Assembly: GCA_021770615.1 (NCBI GenBank)
Contig: JAETQR010000013.1
Coordinates: forward strand, 1 to 64,000
Reading direction: 5' to 3'
Origin: Lachnospiraceae bacterium
GTDB lineage: Bacteria > Bacillota_A > Clostridia > Lachnospirales > Lachnospiraceae
DNA: 64,000 nucleotides
Of the stretch, positions 26,575 through 36,869 are shown in pieces. Made by a program: the position numbers and the translations under genes. How positions within the stretch are numbered: the stretch's first letter is position 1; each line of letters begins with the position of its first letter. The notes below the pieces were generated by a model. That model was not told the origin of the DNA, ran no database searches, and was given only the letters and a program-made list of their open reading frames with translations.

Positions 26575-27258
26575 TCAGCTTTTTTCGTACACATCCCTGA
26601 AACATTTCTCCACCTGTTGCAGATTTATATCTTTTTCGTTCGTATATTGTTCTAATTCTTTTCTTTCTTTTTCAGAAAACTTATATTCCGGATCCGCTGC
26701 CAGCATATCGCCCGAAGCCTCCATCTCCATCTTTTTTACCGCAGTTTTTCCAAACACTCCGTAAGATTGCAGTTTTTCAATCTTTACATCTACAGTTTCC
26801 TTAGCATCTAAGATTTCTTCTATTTGCTCTGGCGCTCCTTTGATAAATTTCTTCCATACGACCGCCAGTTCCTCTCCGGAAATCCAAGTATCACCTGTTG
26901 CCTCTGCAAGGTCTGTTTCTGTAATATCCTGAATCGCCAGGCCGACTAAATACTGGTTTAATCCTGTCACCTCATTTTTGCACAGTTTTTCGCTCAGTAT
27001 CGGAACCGCATCTAACCCGAGTCTTACTAATTGCTTATAATACTTGCTTTCTTTATAGTCATATGGATTCGAACTGTACATCTTAGCTCCCTCTAAGCTG
27101 GCTTCTTCATCAAAACTGCTGAGTACATCATCAACCTCTTCTGCCAGTGAGTACTTTACTTCATTATTTTCATAGCCACCCCATACTGTTGCCATGATTG
27201 CTCCTCCCATTGCAACCACGACACACAACACAATAACGATTCGTTTCTTTTTTGTCAT
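26575..27258 (-). CDS. Membrane-anchored extracellular protein of unknown function
   Basis: A 227-residue protein with one N-terminal membrane helix (about 6-26, no lipobox cysteine) and a soluble, acidic, mostly helical remainder. YKQLVRLGLDAVPILSEKL near residues 74-92 resembles a HEAT-like helical pair that recurs in uncharacterised Clostridia proteins. I do not recognise a function. ATG 27258 follows AGGAGG. The downstream gene (26558) starts 16 bp after its stop, so the two exported proteins are likely partners. There is no sign of transfer and composition is similar to the neighbours. Confidence 0.65.
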   Translation of the reverse strand: MTKKKRIVIVLCVVVAMGGAIMATVWGGYENNEVKYSLAEEVDDVLSSFDEEASLEGAKMYSSNPYDYKESKYYKQLVRLGLDAVPILSEKLCKNEVTGLNQYLVGLAIQDITETDLAEATGDTWISGEELAVVWKKFIKGAPEQIEEILDAKETVDVKIEKLQSYGVFGKTAVKKMEMEASGDMLAADPEYKFSEKERKELEQYTNEKDINLQQVEKCFRDVYEKS

Positions 27259-27414
27259 AATCCATCCTCCTATTATTTATCATTCCGAATTCACAAAATT
27301 CACATCATTTCTTTGCTACATAATATAAGAAAACCTGTTATCTGTCTACGGAATGCGATAGACAGCACAAATTTGCGACAAACAACATCATTTTCCACAA
27401 AAAACCAAATGCGA

Positions 27415-27444
27415 AAAATGAGGATGCCGAAACATCCTCATTTT
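27415..27444 (-). terminator. Intrinsic terminator of the surface-protein operon
   Basis: Perfect 12-bp stem AAAATGAGGATG/CATCCTCATTTT with loop CCGAAA, 16 bp after the stop codon of the transglutaminase-like gene; a T-rich run follows on the minus strand. Confidence 0.85.
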
Positions 27445-27459
27445 CATATTTACATCTTA

Positions 27460-30400
27460 TTAGGGAACCCGGATACTCTTTCCCGTCCACTTCCCGTAAA
27501 CTTTCTTCTTATTCTTCCCCGTTCCGGCAGTTCCCTTACAAATCCGGATACGGACATAGTACTTTGTCTTCTTTTTCAGCTTTTTGAACGTATAAGACTT
27601 TTTGGATTTTTTTACATTTACCGTCTTTGCCTTCTTATAGTTCTTATACTGACTGATCTGGATCTGATAACCCTTTGCCTTTTTCATTTTGCTCCAGTTA
27701 ACCTTTATCGCTTTTTTCCCGGTCGTCAGTTTTAATTTCGTGATCGTGTCATTCCCGTTATCTAACGTCGCAGAACTACCGGTCGTCCCGTTTTCTCCAC
27801 CGCCGCCTGTGATAACATTCCCAGTTCCGCTGCCTCCTGTGCTGTTTCCTGATCCCTGCGTACCAGAGCCACTGCCGCCCGTACTGTTTCCTGAGCTGCC
27901 CGCAGCAGAGCCGTTTCCACCCGTACTGCCTCCCGAGCTGCCCGTGCCGGAACCACTGCCGCCTGCACTACCTCCTGAGCTGCCCGTGCCGGAACCACTG
28001 CCACCCGTACTGCCTCCTGAACTTCCCGTGCCAGAGCCACTGCCGCCCGTACCGGAACCTTCATTTCCGCCCGTGTTCTCTCCGGTTCCGCCACCTCCTG
28101 ATCCGCCACTCTGAATGATCTCATACGTACATGTCAGGATTCCCTCATACTTTCCTTTGGCTGTCGCCGTAACGGTGACGACTCCCGATTGCTCCGCACC
28201 ACTGCATGAAATATCATAATCAAAAGCTTCGGAAAGGATATGCATATTACCCTTTTCATCCCGCCAGCATACCCTCACCTCTTCCGCAGCCGGAGAAAAA
28301 TTAGGTTGAAATTTCTGCGACTGGAGCGGCTTCGCATTTTTGTCCGTGATGATAAACTCTTCCGTATTCCACACACCCGGAGTGATGTCATATTCGATCG
28401 TAACCGAACCTTTACACTTTCCTCTGCCGGTTACGACTACCCTCGCCTTGCCGATCTTATCAAAGTCATAATAAGCCACGCTGTAATTCTGCGGAGACAG
28501 GTTCAGAACCACTTGTGGTTTGCGGTATGCCGGATCCGGTCTCCATGGAATACTTGTCTGGGACAACGTCACTTCCTGCTGCGATATATCCGGCTGCACG
28601 ACTTTGAAATATCTGGTTGCCTCTCCCATATAATCGCCGATTCCCTCTACCTTATAACTGGCATCCGCATAGGTCGTGATTTCGTTGTTATGTTTGTACT
28701 CCGTAATCGTAAAATCCGTTCCGTATTCCAGCTTTTTATCTCCGTGGTAAATCTCCGGTACCGGGCGGACTCCGCCCTCCTCATAAGGCTGGTCTGCAAG
28801 CGGCAAAAACGTAAGCTTGGAAATCACATATCTCCGGGACACCTCCTGCAACTTGTGGCAATCTGCCATTACTTTACCCACACTCGTATTAAAATCATAT
28901 TCTTTGCCATCAATGTTCTTCTTCCCCTGTAAGGTTCTGAGATTCTGACGATAATACGCATAGCGTGTCACAATTTCTGCCGAACCGTCTTCGTTCATTT
29001 CCGGAACATCCACGGTATGCAGACCATTCTCTATGATATATTTGCCGTTTTCATCGGTTTCGCCACTTACAACCGGCTCGCCAGACCAGTTTCTCTGGTA
29101 AATCCCAAGTTTTTCCTCGCTGTCAAAATCAAAATAATCCAGCGTATGCCCCCCCACGACACTCCACTTACAGTAGTTATCCTTTCGCACTGCCTCACGG
29201 TCGATTCTGATTTCGGTAGAATTAGCGGTATCATATCCCTCAAAAAAACCAATCGGATAACAGTCATTCATCCCGATGATGCCGGAAGCCATCAAATCAC
29301 AGAACAGCCACTTGTCCCCCACCCGGATCATATTATGCGCATGGTCTCCATAAAGTGAATCTCCAAACCACATACCAGGAGAACTATGCAGCTGAAAGCA
29401 GGGAATTCCCGCCATTACGCACATATCCCGGTATAAACGGGAATTTCCTTCACAGGTTCCCTCTCCCTGCTTCAGCACGGTCGCACTGTTCACAAAGTTG
29501 GCGCCGTGATCTACGGTTTTTATCTCTTTTTTGATATACAAACAAACCGCCTGCGCCTTCGCCTTATCCGTCATCTCACCCGGCTCCTGCTCTGCCAAAG
29601 GCTTGAACGGAATGCCCGCTGTCTGAAAAGCAGTCTCGCCTCGCTCATCCGCCGTGATGTAATCCCAGTTCAGTGCGGTATCGACAGCATCTTTCAGAAG
29701 TTTTTCATCCTCTTCGCTCTCAAAGTATGTGTCATCCCAGATGTAGTTTTTATCTGCCATCATCGCATTGGCATATGAGATCGCCTTATCCTCCAGTTCT
29801 TTCTTATACGCAAGTACAAAGTCTTTATGTTCCTGACTCTCCGGCTCACTTCCCACTGCCTGATAATCATAATAGGGAATCAAAGCCAAATAACCAGCAT
29901 CATTCTTCAGTTCATACTCTTTCCCTTCTATCGTTACCCTCCCCCGCAGGAACACGCCGCACACGGCATAGCTGCGGTAGGTCGTTACCGTACCGGATGA
30001 ATATTGTTTCGTCTCCATCCACCCCGATGGTGCCTCCCCGTTTTCTCCCACATACGCCGTCGTCATCTGGTACTGTTCCCCAGCCGCCAGTACCCCGTTT
30101 GAAAAATAAGTCTTTACGGTATCCATGGTACTGTCATATGTCAGTAAAGGCGCATCTTTCCCCTCGCTCTGCATTTTCCTTTTCAAAGAAATCGCATTTC
30201 TGAAAAATACCATATTATCATAATCCAGCACAAGACTTTTTGGATAAAAGCCCGTTCCCCACTCCTCATAGACATCTTTTCTGCTGCTTAGCTGTAGTTG
30301 TTCTTTCGCCACATCGACAAAATACCATTCCTCCCCGGTACCGGAAGCGGATTCAATATAAACCATCGCAATATACTGTTCCTCAGATGCAACTGTGAAA

Positions 30401-30918
30401 TCGTCTTCCAGAATAAAACACGGAATACCCGCCAGCCGGCACACATCATAGAAAGTATAACAGTACACTTGCTCATTGACTGCCTTTTTCGGTCCTACCG
30501 TTTTGCCGTCGTTATTTATCATATCCGAGTCCCCGTCACAGAGCGTATCCCAGCCATTTAGTCCATAACAGCTGCCCGGTTCCAGTTTTTGAAAGATGCA
30601 GGTAAGGAGATTTTCTGCTTTTTCCCGGTCAGTCCCTGCACTGTCGCAGACAGAATCTACCAGTGCCCGCAGCTCTACCTCCTGCTCTGCCGTATACAGC
30701 TTATTGTGTACCATGTAAGGCGAGGTTCTCAGTAGCTCCGCCAGCCCGATCGCATTGTCATACTGTGCCTCATACTCTTCCTTTGAGTACTGCGGTTTCT
30801 CGTCTAACGCACCGGCATAACTGCCCCTCGTCAGAATGATACATAAGCAGCAGGCAAATAGCACAAAACTCCCCCGCAATATGGCAATTAACTTTGTTTT
30901 CAAACGTTCTCTCCTCAT
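27460..30918 (-). CDS. Secreted protein with two transglutaminase-like regions, Gly/Ser repeats and FnIII-like C-terminus
   Basis: About 1152 residues from ATG 30918 (GGAGGAG just upstream; the ATG at 30933 would swallow that site). A signal peptide is followed by a first transglutaminase-like half (CRLAGIPCF near residue 160). The second has a likely complete triad: Cys in GEGTCEGNSRLYRDM (about 488), His in GDHAHN (about 525) and Asp in LFCDL (about 540). Beta-rich domains follow, then a Gly/Ser/Thr stretch (about 935-1030) built from repeats of roughly 14 residues, and finally the Lys-rich FnIII-like module shared with the neighbours. It lies 15 bp after the CAP-like gene and is last in the operon. 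Predicted to cross-link or cleave at the cell surface. Confidence 0.85.
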   Translation of the reverse strand: MRRERLKTKLIAILRGSFVLFACCLCIILTRGSYAGALDEKPQYSKEEYEAQYDNAIGLAELLRTSPYMVHNKLYTAEQEVELRALVDSVCDSAGTDREKAENLLTCIFQKLEPGSCYGLNGWDTLCDGDSDMINNDGKTVGPKKAVNEQVYCYTFYDVCRLAGIPCFILEDDFTVASEEQYIAMVYIESASGTGEEWYFVDVAKEQLQLSSRKDVYEEWGTGFYPKSLVLDYDNMVFFRNAISLKRKMQSEGKDAPLLTYDSTMDTVKTYFSNGVLAAGEQYQMTTAYVGENGEAPSGWMETKQYSSGTVTTYRSYAVCGVFLRGRVTIEGKEYELKNDAGYLALIPYYDYQAVGSEPESQEHKDFVLAYKKELEDKAISYANAMMADKNYIWDDTYFESEEDEKLLKDAVDTALNWDYITADERGETAFQTAGIPFKPLAEQEPGEMTDKAKAQAVCLYIKKEIKTVDHGANFVNSATVLKQGEGTCEGNSRLYRDMCVMAGIPCFQLHSSPGMWFGDSLYGDHAHNMIRVGDKWLFCDLMASGIIGMNDCYPIGFFEGYDTANSTEIRIDREAVRKDNYCKWSVVGGHTLDYFDFDSEEKLGIYQRNWSGEPVVSGETDENGKYIIENGLHTVDVPEMNEDGSAEIVTRYAYYRQNLRTLQGKKNIDGKEYDFNTSVGKVMADCHKLQEVSRRYVISKLTFLPLADQPYEEGGVRPVPEIYHGDKKLEYGTDFTITEYKHNNEITTYADASYKVEGIGDYMGEATRYFKVVQPDISQQEVTLSQTSIPWRPDPAYRKPQVVLNLSPQNYSVAYYDFDKIGKARVVVTGRGKCKGSVTIEYDITPGVWNTEEFIITDKNAKPLQSQKFQPNFSPAAEEVRVCWRDEKGNMHILSEAFDYDISCSGAEQSGVVTVTATAKGKYEGILTCTYEIIQSGGSGGGGTGENTGGNEGSGTGGSGSGTGSSGGSTGGSGSGTGSSGGSAGGSGSGTGSSGGSTGGNGSAAGSSGNSTGGSGSGTQGSGNSTGGSGTGNVITGGGGENGTTGSSATLDNGNDTITKLKLTTGKKAIKVNWSKMKKAKGYQIQISQYKNYKKAKTVNVKKSKKSYTFKKLKKKTKYYVRIRICKGTAGTGKNKKKVYGKWTGKSIRVP

Positions 30919-30933
30919 ATGACACTCCTCCAT

Positions 30934-33168
30934 CTATTTTGAAACCTTAATACTCTTTCCTGTCCATGCTCCATATGCCCGCCCGGTCTTTCGATCCTCT
31001 GATCGATAATTCTGATAAGCACGGACACGGACATAATATTTTTTTCCAGGTTTCAATTTGGAAATTTTATATTTATTTTTCTTGAGCGACCGTTTCTTTG
31101 CACCCTTAAAACTTTTTTTGGTGCTGACCTGCACCTGGTATCCACTTGCTCCGGATACTTTTTTCCATGTCAGTTCCAGCGTTCTCTTCTTCCCCTTTAC
31201 CTTTCCCTTCAACTGTGTTACTTTCGCCACTTTGGGAACGCTGATCTCTTCCCTGTCAGAATCTTCTTCCGACAGAGTATCCGGCGTGACAGACGGTTTC
31301 CGGGATGAAGTATTCCCTCCCCCCGGAGTGACCTCCGGCATAACAGGACTTCCCGGGGATAGTGTACCTCCTCCCCCCGGAGTGATGTCCGGCGTACCGG
31401 AAGTTCCCGGAGTTTGTGTACTTCCGCCTCCCTGAGTGACATCCGGCGTCTGCTGCGGATTCCCTCCTGACTGCGTCTCATCCTGAACAGTCAGCGTTTG
31501 AATTTGTGTTGAGACGTAAGCACGGGTGTCCGATGATTCATAAAAAATAGAAAAATATTCTCCCTCGTCACTTTTTTGCACAGATGGGATCCGGTACAGA
31601 TGGTCTCCGTTACTTGTCACCTCAAATCCCTCTGATGTGCGGGAATCGTATCTCTTCCTTCCGGTATAAGTTCCGTCCCCGTTTGGCACAAGCTGAAAGA
31701 TGACACTGGTGTCCGCAGAAATCAGCGACAAATATACTCTCATCTGTACTCCCTCTCCTGCCTTTACCACGCGGGGAGAAATTGTGAGGGAATTGTAGGA
31801 ATCATACATACTCCCTGAAATCTCATAATAAACCGCACACTTTTTCAGCACATTCTCCCTGTCCGTAATACCAGGCGGAAGTTTTGCGGCATCTGCCTCA
31901 TTGACCCAGCACTGTTCTTCCTCGTTCAAAATCCAGTTTCCTGTCACCGGAACCTTTGCCGTCCTTCCGTTTTCGGCGATCACCGTCACCTCATCCGGCA
32001 GCGCATAGGCAATTTTCCTTAAATTCTCCGTAGTAGCCGCACTCGTATATATGACATATTTTTCAATTCCGTCTGCTGTCACGGTTTTTACATAAGAAGG
32101 TGTGTATTCCGTTGGATCGAAAAACTCTGTCGTATATGTAACCACCGCATCTCCACCGGTCTCCACGTCTGTAAGCCCGGTTACATCGACCCGGTAACTG
32201 CCCTCATAGCGGGTTCCTGAAACCGGAACGGGCTGCACAAATACAAGCTGGGAAGCCGATGCCAGCAGTTTCCCATTTGCCGTAGTGCATTCATAGCTCT
32301 CTTCCGTGTCGATATTTGTTACCTTTACTACCACACTACTACGATCGGCGACGGTGATCTGGTTTCTGTTCATCTGTATACTCCATGCCGAACTGCTGCT
32401 GCGCACCAGATCATTCGGCATATATCCCGGTGCCGGAAATGCACTAAACGGATTTTCCATCGTATTGTCGTATGCTTTTTCCTGCCCGATGGCAATGCTT
32501 CCTGCATAGCCATACTGGACATCTGAGACGGTTGCACCGATCAGTGCATAACGGTGTCCCACAGTATCCCATCCATAGGAATGGGTATATCCTTCATTCA
32601 TCCAGCTTGTAATAGCATTCCGGGGTGACGAATATCTCGCCAGGATCGTATGGATAAAATCCTTCGCTCCATAATCCCAAAATTCCTGTATCATATCCTC
32701 CGGCTTACTGGAATCCGATATCGAATGGTTAAACTCAAAGTTCCGCACCAACGCCTCGGCCTGTAGCTTATCGGAATGTTCGGAAACTGCCTGCAGCGGT
32801 TTCACACCTACCAGCCAGCGGTAGAACTCTGTCATGGCAGTCATCGTCTTATGTGTATCTTCGGTCAGCCTGCCGGACGCATAAGGATCCTCCAGCGAAT
32901 ACGCTGCCTCATACCATGTACTGCTGTCACCATTGACATAACTGTCCCCCGCATACATTGCCTCGCCATATCTGCGCCCGACCTCCTCTTTTGTGCGGTT
33001 CTGAAAAGATGCGAACTCTGCTGCATCATATATCACTTGTGTTCCCTCTTCTACCATGGCAGATGCATCTGCCGCTTTACTGACTGATTGGTTTCCCAGC
33101 GGAAGCATACCGGCAAGAATAGCACCTGTTACTCCCAGTGCCAGCCATTGTTTCATCCTTCTTTTCAT
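30934..33168 (-). CDS. Secreted CAP-like domain protein with FnIII-like C-terminus
   Basis: A 744-residue exported protein from ATG 33168; the alternative TTG at 33174 lies too close to GAGGAG. A signal peptide (about 6-30) precedes an N-terminal region that I place tentatively in the CAP/SCP group because of the widely spaced RNFEFNHSISDSSKP and VGHRYALIG blocks (about 140-210). Beta-sandwich regions follow, then a Pro/Gly/Thr linker with repeated TPGGG-like units (about 580-660), and the same Lys-rich FnIII-like module (SGASGYQVQVS, KYYVRVRAYQN). It lies between the leucine-rich repeat gene (18 bp) and the transglutaminase-like gene (15 bp). Probable adhesion or wall-associated role. Confidence 0.75.
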   Translation of the reverse strand: MKRRMKQWLALGVTGAILAGMLPLGNQSVSKAADASAMVEEGTQVIYDAAEFASFQNRTKEEVGRRYGEAMYAGDSYVNGDSSTWYEAAYSLEDPYASGRLTEDTHKTMTAMTEFYRWLVGVKPLQAVSEHSDKLQAEALVRNFEFNHSISDSSKPEDMIQEFWDYGAKDFIHTILARYSSPRNAITSWMNEGYTHSYGWDTVGHRYALIGATVSDVQYGYAGSIAIGQEKAYDNTMENPFSAFPAPGYMPNDLVRSSSSAWSIQMNRNQITVADRSSVVVKVTNIDTEESYECTTANGKLLASASQLVFVQPVPVSGTRYEGSYRVDVTGLTDVETGGDAVVTYTTEFFDPTEYTPSYVKTVTADGIEKYVIYTSAATTENLRKIAYALPDEVTVIAENGRTAKVPVTGNWILNEEEQCWVNEADAAKLPPGITDRENVLKKCAVYYEISGSMYDSYNSLTISPRVVKAGEGVQMRVYLSLISADTSVIFQLVPNGDGTYTGRKRYDSRTSEGFEVTSNGDHLYRIPSVQKSDEGEYFSIFYESSDTRAYVSTQIQTLTVQDETQSGGNPQQTPDVTQGGGSTQTPGTSGTPDITPGGGGTLSPGSPVMPEVTPGGGNTSSRKPSVTPDTLSEEDSDREEISVPKVAKVTQLKGKVKGKKRTLELTWKKVSGASGYQVQVSTKKSFKGAKKRSLKKNKYKISKLKPGKKYYVRVRAYQNYRSEDRKTGRAYGAWTGKSIKVSK

Positions 33169-33186
33169 ATGCAATCTCCTCGTTTC

Positions 33187-36099
33187 CTATTTTTTTATTT
33201 TTATGCTCTTTTTCTTTCCCCAGCTGCCATATATGGTTTTCCCATTTTTCTTTACAAAAGCACGCATGCGGAAATAATAAGTTTTCTTCCTTTTCAATCC
33301 CTTTATTGTGACACTCATACCCTTGAACGACTTTATCTTCTGTCCTTTCATAGACGCCTTTGCCGCATATGCCACCTGATATCCGTCAGCTCCGGCAACT
33401 TTCTTTGAAAGTGTAACCGTCACTTTTTTTCCTGATTTGTTTTTTAACTTTTTAATATTCGGTTTGCCCGGTTTGGAAAGATCCGGTTTGAAAGTATCCA
33501 GAGGAGACTTTATTTCTTGCTGCTGCGTTCCGACTGTTTCCGTCTTCGCTGGTACTAAAGTTGCCTCCGGAGACTTTGTTTCCTGCGGAGACTGTGTCGC
33601 CTCAGGAGCCTTTATTTCCCCCGGCATAGCCTCAAAGGAATACGGAATTTCAAACTTCTCCGCAAACTCTACCGCTTTCGCTCCCTCCGTCGTATAAATC
33701 GTCAGATTATCGCACCCCAGAAAAACATTATCCATTCTGCCGCCAAACCCGTCAAAAGTTGTTACGGTACCCGGAATATACACTCGTTCCAGACTTTCAC
33801 AGTGGCTAAATGCACGTGTTTTGATAGCAGTTACCCCATCTGGGATTTTGATACTCTTTAAGCCCGTGCACGACAAAAATGCCATCTCCGGAATCTCCTT
33901 CAGACCAGATGGGAGTTCAATCTCCGTCAAAGCACTGCATCCCGAAAATGCTGCGATTTCCAGTCTGGTCACATCCGATGGTATTCTGGTAGCTTTGCAG
34001 CCGACCACCAGCATATCGCCCTCCAGGACAGCATTACACCCCTCCCTGCTGCTATATGTCGGATTGTCCGGAGATACCGTAATTTCACTGAGTCCGTTGC
34101 ACTTCGTAAAGATATGTCCCTCAATCGAATTGACGGTGGACGAAATCTCGATGCTTTCCAAATCTTTGCAGCCGGAGAACGCATACCTGCCAATCGTCTT
34201 TACTCCCTCCGGAATTTTCGTCGTTGTGTTGCTGCCATAAAGAAGGGTGCCTGTCTCCGTCTCAATGATCGCATTGCTGCCATCCCGGCTGTCAAACGTC
34301 TCATTTTCCTCATCCACCGTAATTTGGCAAATACTCGTAAACCAATCCTCCGGCGTATCGCCCTCTCCGTCAAACAGTCCATCGCCGATCACAGATACAT
34401 TTTTCGGTATCGTAAGGCTCTCCAAACCGGTACATACAAACGCCTTGTTTCCGATGCTTGTTAACGTATCCGGAAGTTTGATTTCCTTAAGATTCAATGC
34501 GTGATAAAATGCATTTTTCCCCAACTTCGTTACCCCTTCCGGAATGTGCAGTGCCGTCAGGCTCCCACACTCACTAAAGGCACGATCCCCGATCTCTGTC
34601 AGCGCACCCGGAAAAACAACCTCGTTCAATTTATCACATGAACAAAAGGTAGAATCGGGAATACTGGTAAGCTTATCCGGAAGCGCAACCCTTGTCAGGC
34701 TATCGCATTCGGCAAACACCGCCTCACCAATCTCCGTCACTCCCTCCGGAATCTCAATCCCCGTGAGATTTGTACAAGAACGAAATGCCCAGTCGCCAAT
34801 CTTTGTTATGCCGGATGGGATTTCAATCTCTGTCAGGCTTGCACATCCCATAAACACCCCGCTCCCCAGTTCTGTCATGTCAGATGGGATTTTCGCAGCA
34901 GGCAGGCTTTCACACATGTTAAATGCAAACTCACCCACACTTGTCAGGCTCTCCGGAAAGTTAATCTCTCTCAGACTGCTGCATCCTGAAAACGCATGAG
35001 CGCCAAACGCAGTAACGCCCCCCGGCACTTCGACCTGTTCCAGACTGCTACAGTCCCGAAACGTGTACTGCGCCACCTCTGTTATGTTAGATGGGAGTGA
35101 GATACCCGTCAGTTTTTCGCATCCGTCAAAAGCAAATTCTGAAATGGTATTAACATTACTCCCTTCTGCAAAATCAATTTGCTTCAGGCCGGAACAATGC
35201 TCAAAAGCACATCTATCAATCCGGACTACCGTTGACGGAATACGGATGCTCTCAAGTCCCGCACAGCCATCAAAGGCATTGGAACTAATTACCTTAGTTC
35301 CTTCCGGAATCGTAGTATTGTTACTGCCGACGGCCAGTCCGTAGGAGCTGAATATGGCATTACAGTTATCCCCACTGGTATACACTTCATTTCCCTCATC
35401 AACCGTTATTGTGTCCAGGCTGCATCTGCCAAAGGCACTTCCGCCTATTTTTTGCACATTTGCCGGAATCTCAATGCTGCTCAGCCCAGTGCACCCGTAA
35501 AACGCATAATCCTCAATTTCGGTCAGACCCGACGGAAATGTAACATCTGTCAACGTCGTACAGCCTGCAAAGGCATTCTTCCCGATTATTTTTACATCAT
35601 CCGGAATCCGGCTCGTCTGACAGCCTGCCACAAGCTTACTGGTACTTTTCTCAATAATGGCGTTACATGCCCCACGGCTGTCATAATTCACGTTTTCCCC
35701 TGATACCGTAATCTCACGTATGTTACTGCATCCTCTGAGTATTCCGGTTCCGATACTCGTCACACTCTTCGGAATTTCAACACTTGTCAGATCCTCACAG
35801 TTCTGAAACGCATTGTCAGCAATCTCTATCACGGCAAGGCTGTCACCTTTGCTGTTTTGTATCGTTTCCGGAATGTGGAGCTGCGTGTCCGTACCTTTAT
35901 ATCCGGTAATCGTTACCATTCCCGATATTGTCTGTTCATACTCCCAGACCTTATCTGATGACAACTGCGTTGCCGCCAAAGCAGTTGATTCTGCACGTTC
36001 TCTGACTGCACCGGTAAAAACACCTGCCAGACATAACGAGACGGCAAGGATACATGCCAGTCCTCTTCGTCCTTTTTTTCCTGTAATGATTGTTTTCAT
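33187..36099 (-). CDS. BspA-type leucine-rich repeat surface protein
   Basis: A 970-residue exported protein: a signal peptide (about 12-32), then more than 25 repeats of about 23 residues of the treponemal/BspA type (I-P-x-G-V-T-x-I-G-x-x-A-F-x-G-C-x-x-L), spanning roughly residues 60-800. Two or three longer insertions (SREGCNAV, DSRDGSNAI, TSGDNCNAI) interrupt the array. A Ser/Pro/Thr linker and the shared Lys-rich FnIII-like module end the protein. BspA proteins bind host matrix or other microbes. The start ATG 36099 overlaps the stop codon of the receiver-protein gene (ATGA), so it is translationally coupled to a signalling gene, an uncommon arrangement. Confidence 0.92.
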   Translation of the reverse strand: MKTIITGKKGRRGLACILAVSLCLAGVFTGAVRERAESTALAATQLSSDKVWEYEQTISGMVTITGYKGTDTQLHIPETIQNSKGDSLAVIEIADNAFQNCEDLTSVEIPKSVTSIGTGILRGCSNIREITVSGENVNYDSRGACNAIIEKSTSKLVAGCQTSRIPDDVKIIGKNAFAGCTTLTDVTFPSGLTEIEDYAFYGCTGLSSIEIPANVQKIGGSAFGRCSLDTITVDEGNEVYTSGDNCNAIFSSYGLAVGSNNTTIPEGTKVISSNAFDGCAGLESIRIPSTVVRIDRCAFEHCSGLKQIDFAEGSNVNTISEFAFDGCEKLTGISLPSNITEVAQYTFRDCSSLEQVEVPGGVTAFGAHAFSGCSSLREINFPESLTSVGEFAFNMCESLPAAKIPSDMTELGSGVFMGCASLTEIEIPSGITKIGDWAFRSCTNLTGIEIPEGVTEIGEAVFAECDSLTRVALPDKLTSIPDSTFCSCDKLNEVVFPGALTEIGDRAFSECGSLTALHIPEGVTKLGKNAFYHALNLKEIKLPDTLTSIGNKAFVCTGLESLTIPKNVSVIGDGLFDGEGDTPEDWFTSICQITVDEENETFDSRDGSNAIIETETGTLLYGSNTTTKIPEGVKTIGRYAFSGCKDLESIEISSTVNSIEGHIFTKCNGLSEITVSPDNPTYSSREGCNAVLEGDMLVVGCKATRIPSDVTRLEIAAFSGCSALTEIELPSGLKEIPEMAFLSCTGLKSIKIPDGVTAIKTRAFSHCESLERVYIPGTVTTFDGFGGRMDNVFLGCDNLTIYTTEGAKAVEFAEKFEIPYSFEAMPGEIKAPEATQSPQETKSPEATLVPAKTETVGTQQQEIKSPLDTFKPDLSKPGKPNIKKLKNKSGKKVTVTLSKKVAGADGYQVAYAAKASMKGQKIKSFKGMSVTIKGLKRKKTYYFRMRAFVKKNGKTIYGSWGKKKSIKIKK

Positions 36100-36869
36100 A
36101 CACTACCTCCTAAAATCTCCTCTATTGTCTCCCGTATCCGTTCCTCATCCGGCGGTTTTAGTATATAGCCATCCGGTTTCGATTTTAAAACAGAATAAAT
36201 GGACTGTCTGTCAGCCACACTCGTAAGGAATACCACCGGGATAAATCTCATATCCTCGTCCTCTTTCATCGCCTCAAACGTATCTTTACCATCCATGCCA
36301 GCCATCTCATAATCCAGTAAGATCAAATCCGGGTTTTCTTTGGGAATCATTTTCAATGCCTGCTCTCCGGACTTGGCAAGGCAGATTTCATACTGTTTCT
36401 CCAGCATACTTTTCATTTTGCGCAACAGCAGAGCGCTGTCATCCACCAACATGATTTTCTTCTTTCGCTGCAGATTTTCTATCACTTCTCTCTCTGGTTC
36501 GCCTAAACCATCTGACTGCAGCATTTCGTGGCATTTTTTCAGCAGTTCATTTTTAGCCACCGGACGGAACAATACGTCAAACTGCTCACTTTTATAGAAG
36601 CCCCTGCATTGTTTCCATCCATCACTTGTCGTGATACCAAGAACCGGCGTCCCGGAACACTTTTCCTGAAGCCATGCAAACATGGCATTGTCGATTTCTT
36701 CCACTCCGATCTGGCAGATAATGATCAGATCCGGTTTGATGATCTTTACCATCGCCTGCACATTTGTAAGCTCCTCTGAACAAAGCTGAACCTGAAAATC
36801 ATCCTCCAGACATTCATTCAGGCTTCTCACGATCTCACTCAGCTCCCCGACCAGCAGCACCTTTTTCAT
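36096..36869 (-). CDS. Double-receiver response regulator, no output domain
   Basis: A 257-residue protein with two CheY-like domains. The N-terminal one (about 1-120) is degenerate: the phosphoacceptor position reads DLIIICQ, with no acceptor aspartate in the usual place, and the acidic pair is absent. The C-terminal one (about 137-257) is intact: LVDDS supplies the acidic pair, DLILLDYEMAGMDG the phosphoacceptor Asp, FLTS the switch Thr/Ser and LKPPD the Lys. There is no DNA-binding or enzymatic output, so it probably works by protein contact or as a phosphate sink. It overlaps both neighbours by four bases, the hybrid kinase upstream and the leucine-rich repeat gene downstream, making it part of one co-translated chain. 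Confidence 0.9.
   Translation of the reverse strand: MKKVLLVGELSEIVRSLNECLEDDFQVQLCSEELTNVQAMVKIIKPDLIIICQIGVEEIDNAMFAWLQEKCSGTPVLGITTSDGWKQCRGFYKSEQFDVLFRPVAKNELLKKCHEMLQSDGLGEPEREVIENLQRKKKIMLVDDSALLLRKMKSMLEKQYEICLAKSGEQALKMIPKENPDLILLDYEMAGMDGKDTFEAMKEDEDMRFIPVVFLTSVADRQSIYSVLKSKPDGYILKPPDEERIRETIEEILGGSV

Noticed and set aside
27689..28114. Plus-strand open frame rich in Pro-Glu-Pro opposite the Gly/Ser repeats
   Set aside because: It is the antisense reading of the Gly/Ser tract in the transglutaminase-like gene, with no ribosome site or independent conservation signal.
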